The translations under genes were made by a program, and so were the position numbers. This document shows, piece after piece, positions 17,686 through 26,685 of a stretch of 64,000 bases of DNA. The notes beneath the pieces are model-generated. The model made no database searches. It was not told the origin of the DNA and was given only the letters and a program-made list of their open reading frames with translations. Each line of letters opens with the position of its first letter. Position 1 is the first letter of the stretch. Location: the NCBI RefSeq assembly GCF_900113835.1, contig NZ_FOQV01000001.1, positions 124,001 to 188,000 of the forward strand, read 5' to 3'. The DNA comes from Allobosea sp. OK403 (GTDB taxonomy: Bacteria; Pseudomonadota; Alphaproteobacteria; Rhizobiales; Beijerinckiaceae).

Positions 17686-17802
17686 AGCCGGCGGAGAGGC
17701 TTGCGGATCGAAGGCGAGGACTACTAAACGGCGAGAGCGGCGGCGCAGGGTCGGAAAACGCGACCTTGCGCCGGCTCGCCGTCAGCGCAACCATCGCAGA
17801 AC

Positions 17803-18528
17803 ATGAATCGACCCGTAGGCGATACCCTCGATATCCTCGAAAGCCTCTTCGCACCGTTGCAGGGGCGGCGCATGCTCGACATCGGCTGCGGTGGCGGCCA
17901 TCTCATGCAGGGCCTCGCCGAACGCGGCGCGCGTGTCGCCGGGGTCGACATCGATGAGACGGCGGTCGAGGCGGCACGCCGTGCGGTGCCAACAGCCTAT
18001 GTGCAGAAGGCCGGCGCCGAGCACCTGCCCTTCAACGATGCGACCGTCCATGTCGCGATCTTCCTCAACAGCCTGCACCATCTGCCGGTGCCCAACATGC
18101 TGCTAGCTCTGGAAGAGGCGGCCCGCGTTGTCGGCAAGGGCGGCAGCGTCGTCGTCATCGAGCCCTTGTCCGAGGGCACGTTCTTCGATGCGCTGCGGCT
18201 GATCGAGGACGAGACGACGGTGCGCCAGGCCGCACAGGACGCGATCATCCGCGCTGGGCGGCGCGGCATCCTGGGTGAGTGCCGGCGCATGGAGTACGAC
18301 CGCGTCGAGGCGTTTTCCGACGCCTCGGCCTTCATCGAGCGCGCCGTCGGGGTCGATGCGACGCGCCGGGGGCGCGCCAGGGAGGCGCTGGAGAAGATGC
18401 TGGCCCGGTTCGAGACGCTCTCGGAGCGGGGCGCGCACGGCTATCTGCTGCGCCAGCCCCTGCGCCTGCACCATCTTAAGGTGCCGGTCGGCCCGCCACC
18501 GGTCGTCAACCCGCTCACATACGGATGA
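17803..18528 (+). CDS. Class I SAM-dependent methyltransferase
   Basis: This 241-residue protein has a Rossmann-type methyltransferase domain: motif I MLDIGCGGGHLMQGL near residues 24-38, the acidic end of strand 2 (AGVDID), a post-II segment GAEHLPFND and motif IV FLNSLHHLP. It belongs to the UbiE/Methyltransf_11 group. The C-terminal third is helical and may bind the acceptor, which is unknown. It begins right after a repeat block, and its last 14 bases overlap the convergent alcohol dehydrogenase gene. Confidence 0.82.
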   Translation: MNRPVGDTLDILESLFAPLQGRRMLDIGCGGGHLMQGLAERGARVAGVDIDETAVEAARRAVPTAYVQKAGAEHLPFNDATVHVAIFLNSLHHLPVPNMLLALEEAARVVGKGGSVVVIEPLSEGTFFDALRLIEDETTVRQAAQDAIIRAGRRGILGECRRMEYDRVEAFSDASAFIERAVGVDATRRGRAREALEKMLARFETLSERGAHGYLLRQPLRLHHLKVPVGPPPVVNPLTYG

Positions 18529-19639
18529 CGTGCCGGATGGTGCGCCCCTCGTTCAGCGCGTCAAAGCCTTCATTGATGCCATCGAGCCCGCTGGTGCTGG
18601 TCAAGAGCTTGTCGACCGGCAGCTTGCCGCGCAGGTAAAGCTCGATGAAGCGCGGGATGTCGCGCACGGGGATGCAGGAGCCCACATAAGAACCCTTCAG
18701 CGTGCGCTCCTCGCCGACGAGCCTGACCGGCGCGAGCGAGAGCGTATGCGCCGGGTTGGCGAGTCCGGCGGTGGTGGTCGTGCCGCCGCGCCTGGTGATC
18801 TGATAGGCAAGGTCGAGCGCCTTGACCGAGCCCGCCATCTCCAGCCCATGATCGACGCCGCCCTTGGTCGCTGCCCGGATTGCCTCGACCACGCCGGGAT
18901 CGCCGGCATTGAACGTGTCCGTCGCGCCCAATTCGCGCGCGATTGCAAGCTTGTCCTCGGCAAGATCGACGGCGATGACGCGCGAGGCGCCGCAGGCTGC
19001 CGCCCCCATCAGCGCGCTCAGGCCCACCCCGCCGAGGCCGACGACGGCGACCGTCTCGCCGGCGCGGATCTTTGCTGTGTTCACCGCTGCGCCGACGCCG
19101 GTCAGCACGGCACAGCCGAATAAGGCCGCGATCTCATGGGGGATGTCGGCCTCGATCTTCACCAGCGAATGGCGCGAGATCACGGCATACTCGGCAAAGG
19201 CGGAGACGCCGACATGGTGATGTACAGGCCGGCCGTTGGCGGAGAGCCTTCGCCCGCCGCCAATCAGTTCACCGATGCCGTTGGCGGCGTTGCCGGGCTC
19301 GCACAGGGCAGGGCGGCCCTCGCTGCAAGGCGAGCAATGCCCGCAGGATGGCACGAAGACCATGATGACGCGGTCGCCCTGCTTGAGGTCCTGCACGCCC
19401 GGACCGGTCTCGACCACCTCGCCCGCCGCTTCATGGCCGAGCACCATGGGGACGGGGCGAGGGCGGTTGCCGTCGATCACCGAGAGGTCGGAGTGGCATA
19501 AGCCCGCCGCGCGCACCCTGACCAGCACCTCGCCGGTGCCGGGCGGCGCGAGCTCGACCTCCTCGATCGACATCGGCTTGCTCAGCGCATAGGGCGCCGC
19601 GACGGGGCTGGCATTCAGGACGGCGGCACGGATTTTCAA
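18515..19639 (-). CDS. Zinc-dependent alcohol dehydrogenase (MDR superfamily)
   Basis: This 374-residue medium-chain dehydrogenase has catalytic zinc ligands in GLCHSDL and GHEAAGE and structural zinc Cys residues in CGHCSPCSEGRPALC. The nucleotide-binding motif is VVGLGGVGLSAL, with Asp in AVDLAEDK indicating NAD preference. It is close to class III/aryl-alcohol dehydrogenases. The likely start is TTG at 19639 with GAGG upstream, giving the N-terminus LKIRAAVL; upstream in-frame sequence runs into a repeat and is not family-like. Its end overlaps the methyltransferase gene by 14 bases. The substrate is unknown. Confidence 0.85.
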   Translation of the reverse strand: MKIRAAVLNASPVAAPYALSKPMSIEEVELAPPGTGEVLVRVRAAGLCHSDLSVIDGNRPRPVPMVLGHEAAGEVVETGPGVQDLKQGDRVIMVFVPSCGHCSPCSEGRPALCEPGNAANGIGELIGGGRRLSANGRPVHHHVGVSAFAEYAVISRHSLVKIEADIPHEIAALFGCAVLTGVGAAVNTAKIRAGETVAVVGLGGVGLSALMGAAACGASRVIAVDLAEDKLAIARELGATDTFNAGDPGVVEAIRAATKGGVDHGLEMAGSVKALDLAYQITRRGGTTTTAGLANPAHTLSLAPVRLVGEERTLKGSYVGSCIPVRDIPRFIELYLRGKLPVDKLLTSTSGLDGINEGFDALNEGRTIRHVIRM

Positions 19640-19686
19640 GGCGCGTTTCCTCGGATTTTGCAGTGTCTGGCCTGCGGTTCGACCCG

Positions 19687-19777
19687 CCGTCATTGCGAGG
19701 AGCGAAGCGACGAAGCAATCCAGGAGGACGTAATGTACTGCCGCTCCTGGATTGCTTCGCTGCGCTCGCAATGACGG
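19687..19777. repeat. Palindromic repeat, CCGTCATTGCGAG type
   Basis: The inverted repeat has outer arms CCGTCATTGCGAG / CTCGCAATGACGG and inner arms GAAGCAATCCAGGAG / CTCCTGGATTGCTTC. Nearly the same element lies at 27640-27730 and a shorter version at 60547-60628. It fills the gap between the adh and lysR genes. Confidence 0.85.
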
Positions 19778-19837
19778 CTTGGCTCTCGATTGCGAAATTC
19801 GGGCGGCCGCCGGCGCCTGTCAAAGACGAAAACGCGA

Positions 19838-20800
19838 TCAGCCATATAAGGCGGGTGGATCGTCATCTTCGCCCAGCGTCGCCGTCCAGCTCTCGTCGCT
19901 GACGAGCCCGCGCAGGATCTCCCAGGACAATTGGCCGATGGCGCGCGCAGCCGCCGGTATCGGCCGTTCGGTCGAATAGGCGAGATAGACCTTGCGGTAG
20001 AGCGAGGGCTGCGCGATGCGCCAGGTCTGGAAGAGACCAGCCTTCTCCTGCGCGCGGACCGCCATGCGCGGCAGGATGCTGTAGCCCAGGCCGCGCTCGG
20101 CCAGCCGCTTGATCTGCGTATAGGATTCGATCTCGATCGCGGGCTGGATCGCGGCGCCGACGCTTAGCGCCGCCTCGTCGATCTGGTCGCGCAGGCCGTG
20201 GCCGATCCCGGGCAGGATGAGGTCGACAGCCGCTGCCTCGGAGAGCGTCACCGTGCCGCCGGGCGGCGTCTTCACCGCATCGAGCGTGGGCGGGCCGAAC
20301 AGGCACAACTCCTCGGTCAGGATATGATGGATGCCGAGCCCCTTGGGGTCCGAGATCGTATAGATCACGGCGAGATCGACCTCGCCCCGGCGCAGCCAGT
20401 CGAGCACGAAGCCGCTCATCGCCTCGGCGATGCGGATGCGCACGGCAGGATAGCGCTCGCGCGCCGCCTGGATCAGGGGCACGCTGAACTGTTCGCTGAC
20501 CGTGCCGGGCAGGCCGATGCGGACCTCGCCGCCGGGTGCGGCGGTCTCGCCGCGGACGCTGTCGCGCAATTCGGCGAACTCCGCCAGGATCGCCCGGGCG
20601 CGCAGCAGGAGCCGCTCGCCGGCCTCCGTCGGCAGCACGCCGCGGGTGCCGCGATGCAGCAGCGCGACGCCGAGCTCGTCTTCCATATGGCGCAGATGCT
20701 GGCTCAGCGCCGGCTGCGCCACGCGCAGCTTGGTGGCGGCCTTCGAGAACGAGCCCTGTTCGACGATCGCGGTGAAATAGCGAAGCTGGCGCAAATCCAT
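19838..20800 (-). CDS. LysR-family regulator (MDLRQL type)
   Basis: This 320-residue regulator has a helix-turn-helix over residues 1-60 (DLRQLRYFTAIVEQGSFSKAA ... QPALSQHLRHME) and a periplasmic-binding-like effector domain. It is of the NAC/CbbR-like group that begins MDLRQL. The frame is open to 20902, but the family start fits the ATG at 20800. A T-N11-A box lies 115 bases upstream. Neighbours are the alcohol dehydrogenase on one side and the quiC operon on the other, all on the reverse strand, so either could be the target. Confidence 0.85.
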   Translation of the reverse strand: MDLRQLRYFTAIVEQGSFSKAATKLRVAQPALSQHLRHMEDELGVALLHRGTRGVLPTEAGERLLLRARAILAEFAELRDSVRGETAAPGGEVRIGLPGTVSEQFSVPLIQAARERYPAVRIRIAEAMSGFVLDWLRRGEVDLAVIYTISDPKGLGIHHILTEELCLFGPPTLDAVKTPPGGTVTLSEAAAVDLILPGIGHGLRDQIDEAALSVGAAIQPAIEIESYTQIKRLAERGLGYSILPRMAVRAQEKAGLFQTWRIAQPSLYRKVYLAYSTERPIPAAARAIGQLSWEILRGLVSDESWTATLGEDDDPPALYG

Positions 20801-20914
20801 CGCTGGGTTTCTCGGTTCCTGGCCGGTCGCTGAGGCCTTGCCGACGTTGGTAGCGCCGCCCACAAACGATGGCCAGCGCAGGCCTGGCGCAGCGGCATGC
20901 ACCGGCCGGGGCGA

Positions 20915-20929
20915 TTCCTGAAATTGGAA
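20915..20929. promoter_or_regulatory. Candidate LysR box upstream of lysR
   Basis: TTCCTGAAATTGGAA has symmetrical TTCC/GGAA ends and a T-N11-A core, about 115 bases upstream of the lysR start at 20800. This is the usual distance for an autoregulatory site. It is a single short motif. Confidence 0.35.
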
Positions 20930-21075
20930 CGATCACAGGCGCTTGGCGCGATCGCTTGAATCAGTTTGCACGCCCTGGGGGACGTCTCCTGCCCCAGCTT
21001 TCGCTTATGCCGGATAGAGCGAAGGGGTCTTGGGCACGCCCTTGGGCACTAGGTGCCGCACGTGCCGGACGACGC

Positions 21076-22953
21076 TCAGCCCTCCCTCAAGGGCCGCGGC
21101 ACCGTCACAGGCCGCGCCTCTCTTGCCTGCGAGGCGAGGCGGACGGCTGCGTTCACCGCGCCGAAGCCGGCATAGCCCCCGCGCCGCTCGACGATCTCGA
21201 AGAAGAAGCGCTGCGCGAAGACATGGGTGTAGACCTGCAGGAACTCGGCCTCGCCGTCGCGGTCATAGAGGATGTGGTGCTCGCGCAAGGCGTCGATGAA
21301 GTCCGGATCGAGCCCGTGCCGGGCCTCCAGGTCCTCGTAGTAGTTCTCGGGGATGTCGAGGAAGGAGAGGCCCGCGGCCCGCATCGCCGTCACCGCCGCG
21401 AAGATGTCGGGCGCGCTGAAGGCGATATGCTGCACGCCTGAGCCGAAATGCTCGGAGACGAAGCGTGAGGACAGGGTCCGCGTCGCCTGCGAGCCGTTGA
21501 GCACGAAGCGCAATGAGCCGTCGGCGCTGACGATCGGCCGGCTCTCGACGAGGCCGGCGGGATCGGCGATCGCGGTTTGTGGGATACGCTCGAGATGGAA
21601 GAGCGAGGTGTAGAACAGCAGCCAGGACAGCATCTCCTCATAGTCCATCGACTGGGAGATGTGATCGACGCTTTGCAGGAGGGCGGGCGCAGGCGCGGCG
21701 GCATCGGGCCTGGCGACAAAATCCTTCTCCCAGATATGGGCGAGTTCGCCGGTGGCTTGAGTAAAATAGATCAATGAGCCGCCGACGCCGCGAATGGCTG
21801 GGATATGCATCTCGCCGGGGCCGACGGGCTGCTCGAAGGCCGTGATCTTCAGATCCCGCGCCCGGGCCATGGTCTGCTCGACATCGTCGACGCGCAGGCA
21901 GATCGCGCAGACGCCGGGGCCATGCATGATCGCATGCGACTGAGCGAAGCCGTCCTTCTCGGTGTTGAGCACGAGGTTGATGCCGCCCTGGCTCCAGCGC
22001 GTCACCATCTTGCTGCGATGCGTGCCGGTTTGCTGGAAGCCCAGAGCCTTGAATAAAGCTGCGAGATCGGCAGCCGTATCCTCGTCCAGCGCGAATTCGA
22101 GGAACTCTACGCCCTCGACATGCGCGCGCGGCGGCAGATGCGGCGCCGTCTGGTCGGCGAGCGCGATCAGCGAGCGCATGCCGTCGGTTGCGAGCCGGCG
22201 GGCCGAGCCGGCCCGGAACTGGTCGTTGAAGATCTCGTGCGAGAGCGGCCCGGAATAGCCCGTCGCTTCGACCGCTTTGACGAAGTCGGCGACGGCAAGG
22301 TCGCCCTGGCCGGGAAAGCAGCGGAAATGCCGGCTCCAGCTCAGCACGTCCATGTCGAGCCTCGGCGCATCGGCGAGCTGGACGAGGAAGATGCGATCGC
22401 CGGGGATCGAGGCGATCGGCTCCAGCGGCGATTTGCGCGCCAGCGTGTGAAAGGAATCGAGGATCAGCCCGATGCGCTCGTGATCGGCGCGGCGCACGAT
22501 CTCCCAGGCGTCGCGATAGTCGTTGACATGGCGACCCCAGGCCAGGGCCTCGAAGCCGACGCGCACGCCGAATTTCGCCGCGAGCTCGCCGAGTTCGCGC
22601 AGATCGGTGGCCGCCCGGTCGATGCCGCCGAGCGATTGCGGCGAGACGTTCGAGCAGATCAGCATCAGCTCGGCTCCGAGCTCGTTCATGATCGCGAATT
22701 TGCGCTCGGCCCGGGCGAAGGTTCGCGCCCGCAGCGGCTCGGGCATGCCCTCGAAGTCGCGGAAGGGCTGGAAGGCAGAGATCGTCAGGCCGAGATCGGC
22801 GATCATCTTGCCGACATCGCGCGGGCTGCCGTCAAAGGTCAGGAAATCGTTCTCGAAGACCTCGACCGCGTCGAACCCGGCCGCGGCGATGGCCTGTAGC
22901 TTCTCCGTGAGATCGCCGCTGAGCGAGACGGTCGCGATTGAGGTCGGGTTCAT
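21076..22953 (-). CDS. quiC: QuiC-type 3-dehydroshikimate dehydratase fused to HPPD-like domain
   Basis: This 625-residue two-part protein has a sugar-isomerase/AP-endonuclease-like TIM barrel (residues 1-270; metal-site segments FEALAW, LILDSFH, SHEIF) and then two vicinal-oxygen-chelate modules resembling 4-hydroxyphenylpyruvate dioxygenase (about 285-610). Fused proteins of this kind, such as Pseudomonas QuiC1, convert 3-dehydroshikimate to protocatechuate. The HPPD-like half keeps a possible 2-His-1-Glu iron triad in SVDHISQS, GVQHIAFS and FFEIVER. The start at 22953 overlaps the upstream gene's stop as ATGA. It is the last gene of an operon with shikimate dehydrogenase and a Liv importer, supporting shikimate or quinate catabolism. 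Confidence 0.82.
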   Translation of the reverse strand: MNPTSIATVSLSGDLTEKLQAIAAAGFDAVEVFENDFLTFDGSPRDVGKMIADLGLTISAFQPFRDFEGMPEPLRARTFARAERKFAIMNELGAELMLICSNVSPQSLGGIDRAATDLRELGELAAKFGVRVGFEALAWGRHVNDYRDAWEIVRRADHERIGLILDSFHTLARKSPLEPIASIPGDRIFLVQLADAPRLDMDVLSWSRHFRCFPGQGDLAVADFVKAVEATGYSGPLSHEIFNDQFRAGSARRLATDGMRSLIALADQTAPHLPPRAHVEGVEFLEFALDEDTAADLAALFKALGFQQTGTHRSKMVTRWSQGGINLVLNTEKDGFAQSHAIMHGPGVCAICLRVDDVEQTMARARDLKITAFEQPVGPGEMHIPAIRGVGGSLIYFTQATGELAHIWEKDFVARPDAAAPAPALLQSVDHISQSMDYEEMLSWLLFYTSLFHLERIPQTAIADPAGLVESRPIVSADGSLRFVLNGSQATRTLSSRFVSEHFGSGVQHIAFSAPDIFAAVTAMRAAGLSFLDIPENYYEDLEARHGLDPDFIDALREHHILYDRDGEAEFLQVYTHVFAQRFFFEIVERRGGYAGFGAVNAAVRLASQAREARPVTVPRPLREG

Positions 22954-24011
22954 GCCGCTTGCGCCCTTGCCTGGTGGTCGATGGTGACGAGACATCCACG
23001 CCGCGCAGCCTCACTGATGGCCTCGACGACCGCAAGCGTGCGGGCGGCATCAGCGGCGCTGGTGATGGGCTGCTCCGTGCCGCGGATCACGGCGCAGAAA
23101 TGCCGGAGCTGCTCGGCCAGGGGCTCGACGGGAGCGACAGCGCGGCTTTCCCGCAGCAAAGGCTCCCACCAGCCCTGCTTGCCCTCATAGCGCCAGAGCT
23201 CGAGCTTCGGCAGCGATAGCGAGCCCTCGCTGCCGGCGATCAGGTAGCAATGCCCGTCGCGCTGGGGATAGGCTTTGTTCTCGCCCGATGAGAGCTCCCA
23301 GCTCCAGGGCGCGGGCGTGGCGTCGGAGACGGTCGCCGTGCCGAGCGCGCCATTGGTGAAGCGGAAGGTGAGGGCGGCGGTGTCCTCCACGGCAAAGCCG
23401 CGCGTGGCGTTCGAATGCATGGCCTGCACCGCGTCGATCTCGCCGCAGATGAAGCGCAGATTGTCGATGTCGTGGATCAGGTTGATCAGCACCGGGCCGC
23501 CCCCGGCTTCGCGCCGCCAGGCGACGTCGAAATAATCGTCGGGCTTGCGGATCAGGAACAGCGAGTTGATCGCCACCAGTCGGCCGATGCCGCCGTCCTG
23601 CACGATCTTGCGCGCCGCCTTGACGATCGGGTTATGGCGGCGGTGATGGCCGGCGAGGACCGGTATGCCGGTGCGCGCCTGTGCCTCGACCAGCTTCTGC
23701 GCTGAAGCCACGCTCTCGGCCAGCGGCTTCTCGACCAGCACCGGGACGCCGGCTTCCAGGCAGGCGAGCGCGCCCGGCACATGCAAGACGTTGGGCGTGG
23801 CGATGATCGCGCCATCGGGCGTCATCGCCGCCAGCATCGCCTCGGGCGAGGCAAACCAGGGCGTGCCGCGTTCCGCCGCGAGCGCCCTGGCTGCGTCCGT
23901 CGGATCGCAGATCGCAGCGCAGGCGCAGTCGGGGGACGCGTCGAGGCGCTGCAGATGGGCGCGCCCGATGAGGCCCGCGCCGATGAGGGCGATGTTCAGC
24001 TTGGCGCTCAT
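22950..24011 (-). CDS. Gfo/Idh/MocA family oxidoreductase
   Basis: This 353-residue NAD(P)-dependent oxidoreductase has the N-terminal Rossmann motif ALIGAGLIGRAH, the family's Glu-Lys-Pro segment LVEKPLAESV with the conserved Lys, and an alpha/beta C-terminal domain containing LINLIHDIDNLRF. It probably oxidises a cyclic or sugar-like polyol. The start at 24011 is the family-like ATG; the frame is open to 24119 through repeat sequence. Its stop overlaps the quiC start by four bases. The operon suggests a role in oxidising a quinate- or shikimate-related cyclitol, but this is inference. Confidence 0.83.
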   Translation of the reverse strand: MSAKLNIALIGAGLIGRAHLQRLDASPDCACAAICDPTDAARALAAERGTPWFASPEAMLAAMTPDGAIIATPNVLHVPGALACLEAGVPVLVEKPLAESVASAQKLVEAQARTGIPVLAGHHRRHNPIVKAARKIVQDGGIGRLVAINSLFLIRKPDDYFDVAWRREAGGGPVLINLIHDIDNLRFICGEIDAVQAMHSNATRGFAVEDTAALTFRFTNGALGTATVSDATPAPWSWELSSGENKAYPQRDGHCYLIAGSEGSLSLPKLELWRYEGKQGWWEPLLRESRAVAPVEPLAEQLRHFCAVIRGTEQPITSAADAARTLAVVEAISEAARRGCLVTIDHQARAQAA

Positions 24012-24039
24012 GCGAGATATCTCGATCGGAGCGTTCTTC

Positions 24040-24134
24040 CCGTCATGCTCGGCCTTGTGCCGAGCATCCACGTCTTGGACACTGCCTTCGACGAGGGAAG
24101 ACGTGGATGGCCGGGACAAGCCCGACCATGACGG
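24040..24134. repeat. Palindromic intergenic repeat, CCGTCATGCTCGG type
   Basis: The arms CCGTCATGCTCGG and CCGACCATGACGG flank inner arms CCACGTCTT/AAGACGTGG, between the Gfo/Idh gene and livF inside the operon. Its right part resembles GGTCGGGCCTGACCCGACC at about 27590-27608. It belongs to the CGTCAT/ATGACG-ended family. Confidence 0.7.
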
Positions 24135-24147
24135 AGAGGGCTCGCCA

Positions 24148-24885
24148 TCATGCCGCCTCCGTCATGGCGCCGCCCAGGAACAACTGGCCGACGCGCGGAT
24201 CGGCGAGGATCTCGGCCGCCGGTCCCTGCATCCGGGTCTGGCCGAGTTCGAGCACCAGCCCTTCATCGGAAATCTCCAGCGCCGAGCGGGCGTTCTGCTC
24301 GACCATCAGGATCGTCACGCCTTTCGACCGAAGCTCCATGAGAATCGCAAAAGTCTCCTGCACCATCATCGGGGAGAGGCCGATCGAGGGTTCGTCGATC
24401 AGCACCAGCTTGGGATCGAGCAGGAGGCCGCGCACGATCTCGAGCTGCTTCTGCTCGCCGCCCGAGAGTGTCGAGGCCTGGTTGTCCGCTTTGCGGCGCA
24501 AGGCCGGAAAGCGGTCGAGTGCGGCCTCCAGGCGCTTGGGCATGTCGGTGATATGGGAGCCGGCGGCGACGGCGCCCAGCTCGATATTGTGGCGCACCGA
24601 GAGCTCGGGGAAGATGTTGCGTCCCTGCGGCACATAGCAGATGCCGGCTTCCAGCAGCTTGCGCTGGTTCCAGTTGGTGATGTCGGCTCCCTCCAGCCGG
24701 ATCTGGCCTTCGCGCACCTTGAGCAGGCCGAAGATCGCCTTGAACACGGTCGATTTGCCGGCGCCGTTGGGGCCGATCACGGTGGTGATCGCGGCGCGCG
24801 GGATCTTGAAGGTCGTGCCGTTCAGGATGGTCATGGCGCCGTAGCCGCCGACCACGCCGTCGAGTTCGAGGATGGGTGTGCTCAT
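24148..24885 (-). CDS. livF: Branched-chain-type ABC transporter ATPase LivF
   Basis: This 245-residue ABC ATPase has Walker A GPNGAGKST, Q-loop region YVPQGRNIFPELS, signature LSGGEQKQLE, Walker B LVLIDEPSIGLSP and the switch His replaced by Gln in MVEQN, as is usual for LivF. With LivG it powers the LivHM membrane pair. It lies ten bases after livG. The operon suggests the importer carries a hydroaromatic or aromatic acid rather than leucine; Liv-type importers for such compounds are known in alphaproteobacteria. Confidence 0.9.
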   Translation of the reverse strand: MSTPILELDGVVGGYGAMTILNGTTFKIPRAAITTVIGPNGAGKSTVFKAIFGLLKVREGQIRLEGADITNWNQRKLLEAGICYVPQGRNIFPELSVRHNIELGAVAAGSHITDMPKRLEAALDRFPALRRKADNQASTLSGGEQKQLEIVRGLLLDPKLVLIDEPSIGLSPMMVQETFAILMELRSKGVTILMVEQNARSALEISDEGLVLELGQTRMQGPAAEILADPRVGQLFLGGAMTEAA

Positions 24886-24895
24886 GACGCTCTCC

Positions 24896-25675
24896 TCAAT
24901 GCCCCAGATAGGCTTCGATGACCGCCGGGTTGGCCCTGACCTCAGCCGGCGTGCCCTCGGCCAGCACCTTGCCTTCGGCCAGCACGATCACTCGCGAGCA
25001 CAGCGACATGACGAAATCCATGTTGTGCTCGATCACCACGAAGGTTGCACCCTGTTCGGCGTTGATGGCGCGCAGTCGCTCCTTCAGGTCGCCCAGCATG
25101 GTCAGGTTGACGCCGCCAGCCGGCTCGTCGAGCAGCACGAGGCGCGGGCCGGCCATGAAGGCCATCGCTGCGTCGAGCAGCTTCTGCTGGCCGTAGGAGA
25201 GCCCGCCCGCCTTCTCGTCGATGAGATGGCCGAGCTTGAAGAAGCTGATCATCTGGTCGGCCTTCTTGGACAGCCCAGCGTCGCGCGCCCCGAAGAAGCG
25301 CGACAGCATCGAGCCCTCATGCTCCTGGCCGGCGAGGATCAGGTTCTCGCGCACCGAGAGCTCGGGGAAGACCTGCAGCAGCTGGAAGGTGCGGCTGACG
25401 CCGCGCCGGTTGAGCTCGGAGGGACGCAGATTGGTGACGTCCCGGCCGTCGAGCTTGACCGAGCCTTCGGTCGGCTCAAGCTGGCCGAGGATGCAGTTGA
25501 ACAGGGTCGACTTGCCGCAGCCATTGGGGCCGATGATGCCGAGGATCTCGCCCTCATTCACCGAGAAGGAGACCCCGTTGACGGCCTTGATGCCGCCGAA
25601 CGCCTTGTGCAGGTTGGTGACTTCCAGAACCTTGTTGGCTTCAATGACCTTGTTGGCTTCGAGAACCTGGGCCAT
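24896..25675 (-). CDS. livG: Branched-chain-type ABC transporter ATPase LivG
   Basis: This 259-residue ABC ATPase has Walker A GPNGCGKST, the LivG-type RTFQLLQVFPELSV loop, signature LSYGQQKLLD, Walker B LVLLDEPAGGVN and switch His in VIEHNMD. The N-terminus holds a two-unit duplication (EANKVI-EANKVL) encoded by an 18-base tandem repeat at 25628-25663, which adds residues before the usual family start. The gene overlaps livM by one base (TGATG) and precedes livF. Confidence 0.9.
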   Translation of the reverse strand: MAQVLEANKVIEANKVLEVTNLHKAFGGIKAVNGVSFSVNEGEILGIIGPNGCGKSTLFNCILGQLEPTEGSVKLDGRDVTNLRPSELNRRGVSRTFQLLQVFPELSVRENLILAGQEHEGSMLSRFFGARDAGLSKKADQMISFFKLGHLIDEKAGGLSYGQQKLLDAAMAFMAGPRLVLLDEPAGGVNLTMLGDLKERLRAINAEQGATFVVIEHNMDFVMSLCSRVIVLAEGKVLAEGTPAEVRANPAVIEAYLGH

Positions 25676-26685
25676 CAGCGCGCTCCCGTCTTGCCGCTAA
25701 CCTTCGCCCAGCCGCGCTCCAGCAGCCCGCTCACCCCTTGCGGGCAGGCGATCAGCAGCAGCATGACGATGGTGGCGAAGATGATGAGATAGAGCGAACC
25801 GGCAAAGCGCAGCCATTCCGGCAGAACGACGCCGAGCAGCGCGCCGATGAAGGGGCCAAGCAGATAGCCCGAGCCGCCCGCGACCACCATCAGCAGCAGG
25901 AAGAAGCTCTGCGACAGCGAGAAGGGCGAGGGGTCGATGAACTCGACCAGCGGGGCGTAGAGCGCACCGGCAAAGCCCGCATAGGCCGAGCCGATGGCGA
26001 AGGCGAGCAGGGTATAGGTGCGGGTATCGACGCCCAGGCTCGCGGCACGGATCGGATTTTCGCGCAAGGCGGTGAAGGCGCGACCCCAGGGGCTGCGGAT
26101 CATCCACCACAGCACGACCGCGAGGATGAAGGTCACGACGACGACGAAGCGGTGGAATTCGAGCGCGCCGAACAGCTTGATGCCGAAGAACTCCGGCCGG
26201 TTGATGTTGGCGATGCCGAAGACGCCACCGGTGAGCCATTGCTCATTGCGCATGATCAGCCAGATCAGCGTCGAGAAGGCGAGCGTGACGAAGGCGAGGT
26301 AATGCGCCTTGACCCTCAGCGCCGGGAAGCCGAGCACGAGGCCGACCGCGAAGGTCAGCAGGCCCGACAGAGCGAAGGCGGCATACCAGGAGACGCCGTA
26401 TTTCGTGGTCAGGATCGCCGTCGTGTAGGCCCCCAACCCCATGAAGGCGGCTTGGGCGAGCGACTTCAACCCGGCATAGCCCAGCGTCAGGTTCAGGCCC
26501 ATCACCGCCACGCTCATCACCAGCCAGAGCGAGAGCACATAGGTGCCGTAGCGGCCCATGCCGACCGGGGCAAACCAGAGGATGACGGCGCCCGCCATCA
26601 GCGTGAGCAGCGAACCATCGACGAAAGCGGGCAGGGAGAGGCGGCTGCGCTGCGGCAGGCTCTCATGCGTTGCGGGCGCGGTCAT
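25675..26685 (-). CDS. livM: Branched-chain-type ABC transporter permease LivM
   Basis: This 336-residue membrane protein has eight to ten hydrophobic segments and the permease loop GRAFTALRENPIRAASLGVD, which contacts the ATPase. It begins with an ATG at 26685 whose last bases overlap the livH stop (ATGA). The same frame stays open upstream through livH in a different reading frame, but that is not coding for this protein. It forms the translocation pore with LivH. Confidence 0.9.
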   Translation of the reverse strand: MTAPATHESLPQRSRLSLPAFVDGSLLTLMAGAVILWFAPVGMGRYGTYVLSLWLVMSVAVMGLNLTLGYAGLKSLAQAAFMGLGAYTTAILTTKYGVSWYAAFALSGLLTFAVGLVLGFPALRVKAHYLAFVTLAFSTLIWLIMRNEQWLTGGVFGIANINRPEFFGIKLFGALEFHRFVVVVTFILAVVLWWMIRSPWGRAFTALRENPIRAASLGVDTRTYTLLAFAIGSAYAGFAGALYAPLVEFIDPSPFSLSQSFFLLLMVVAGGSGYLLGPFIGALLGVVLPEWLRFAGSLYLIIFATIVMLLLIACPQGVSGLLERGWAKVSGKTGAR

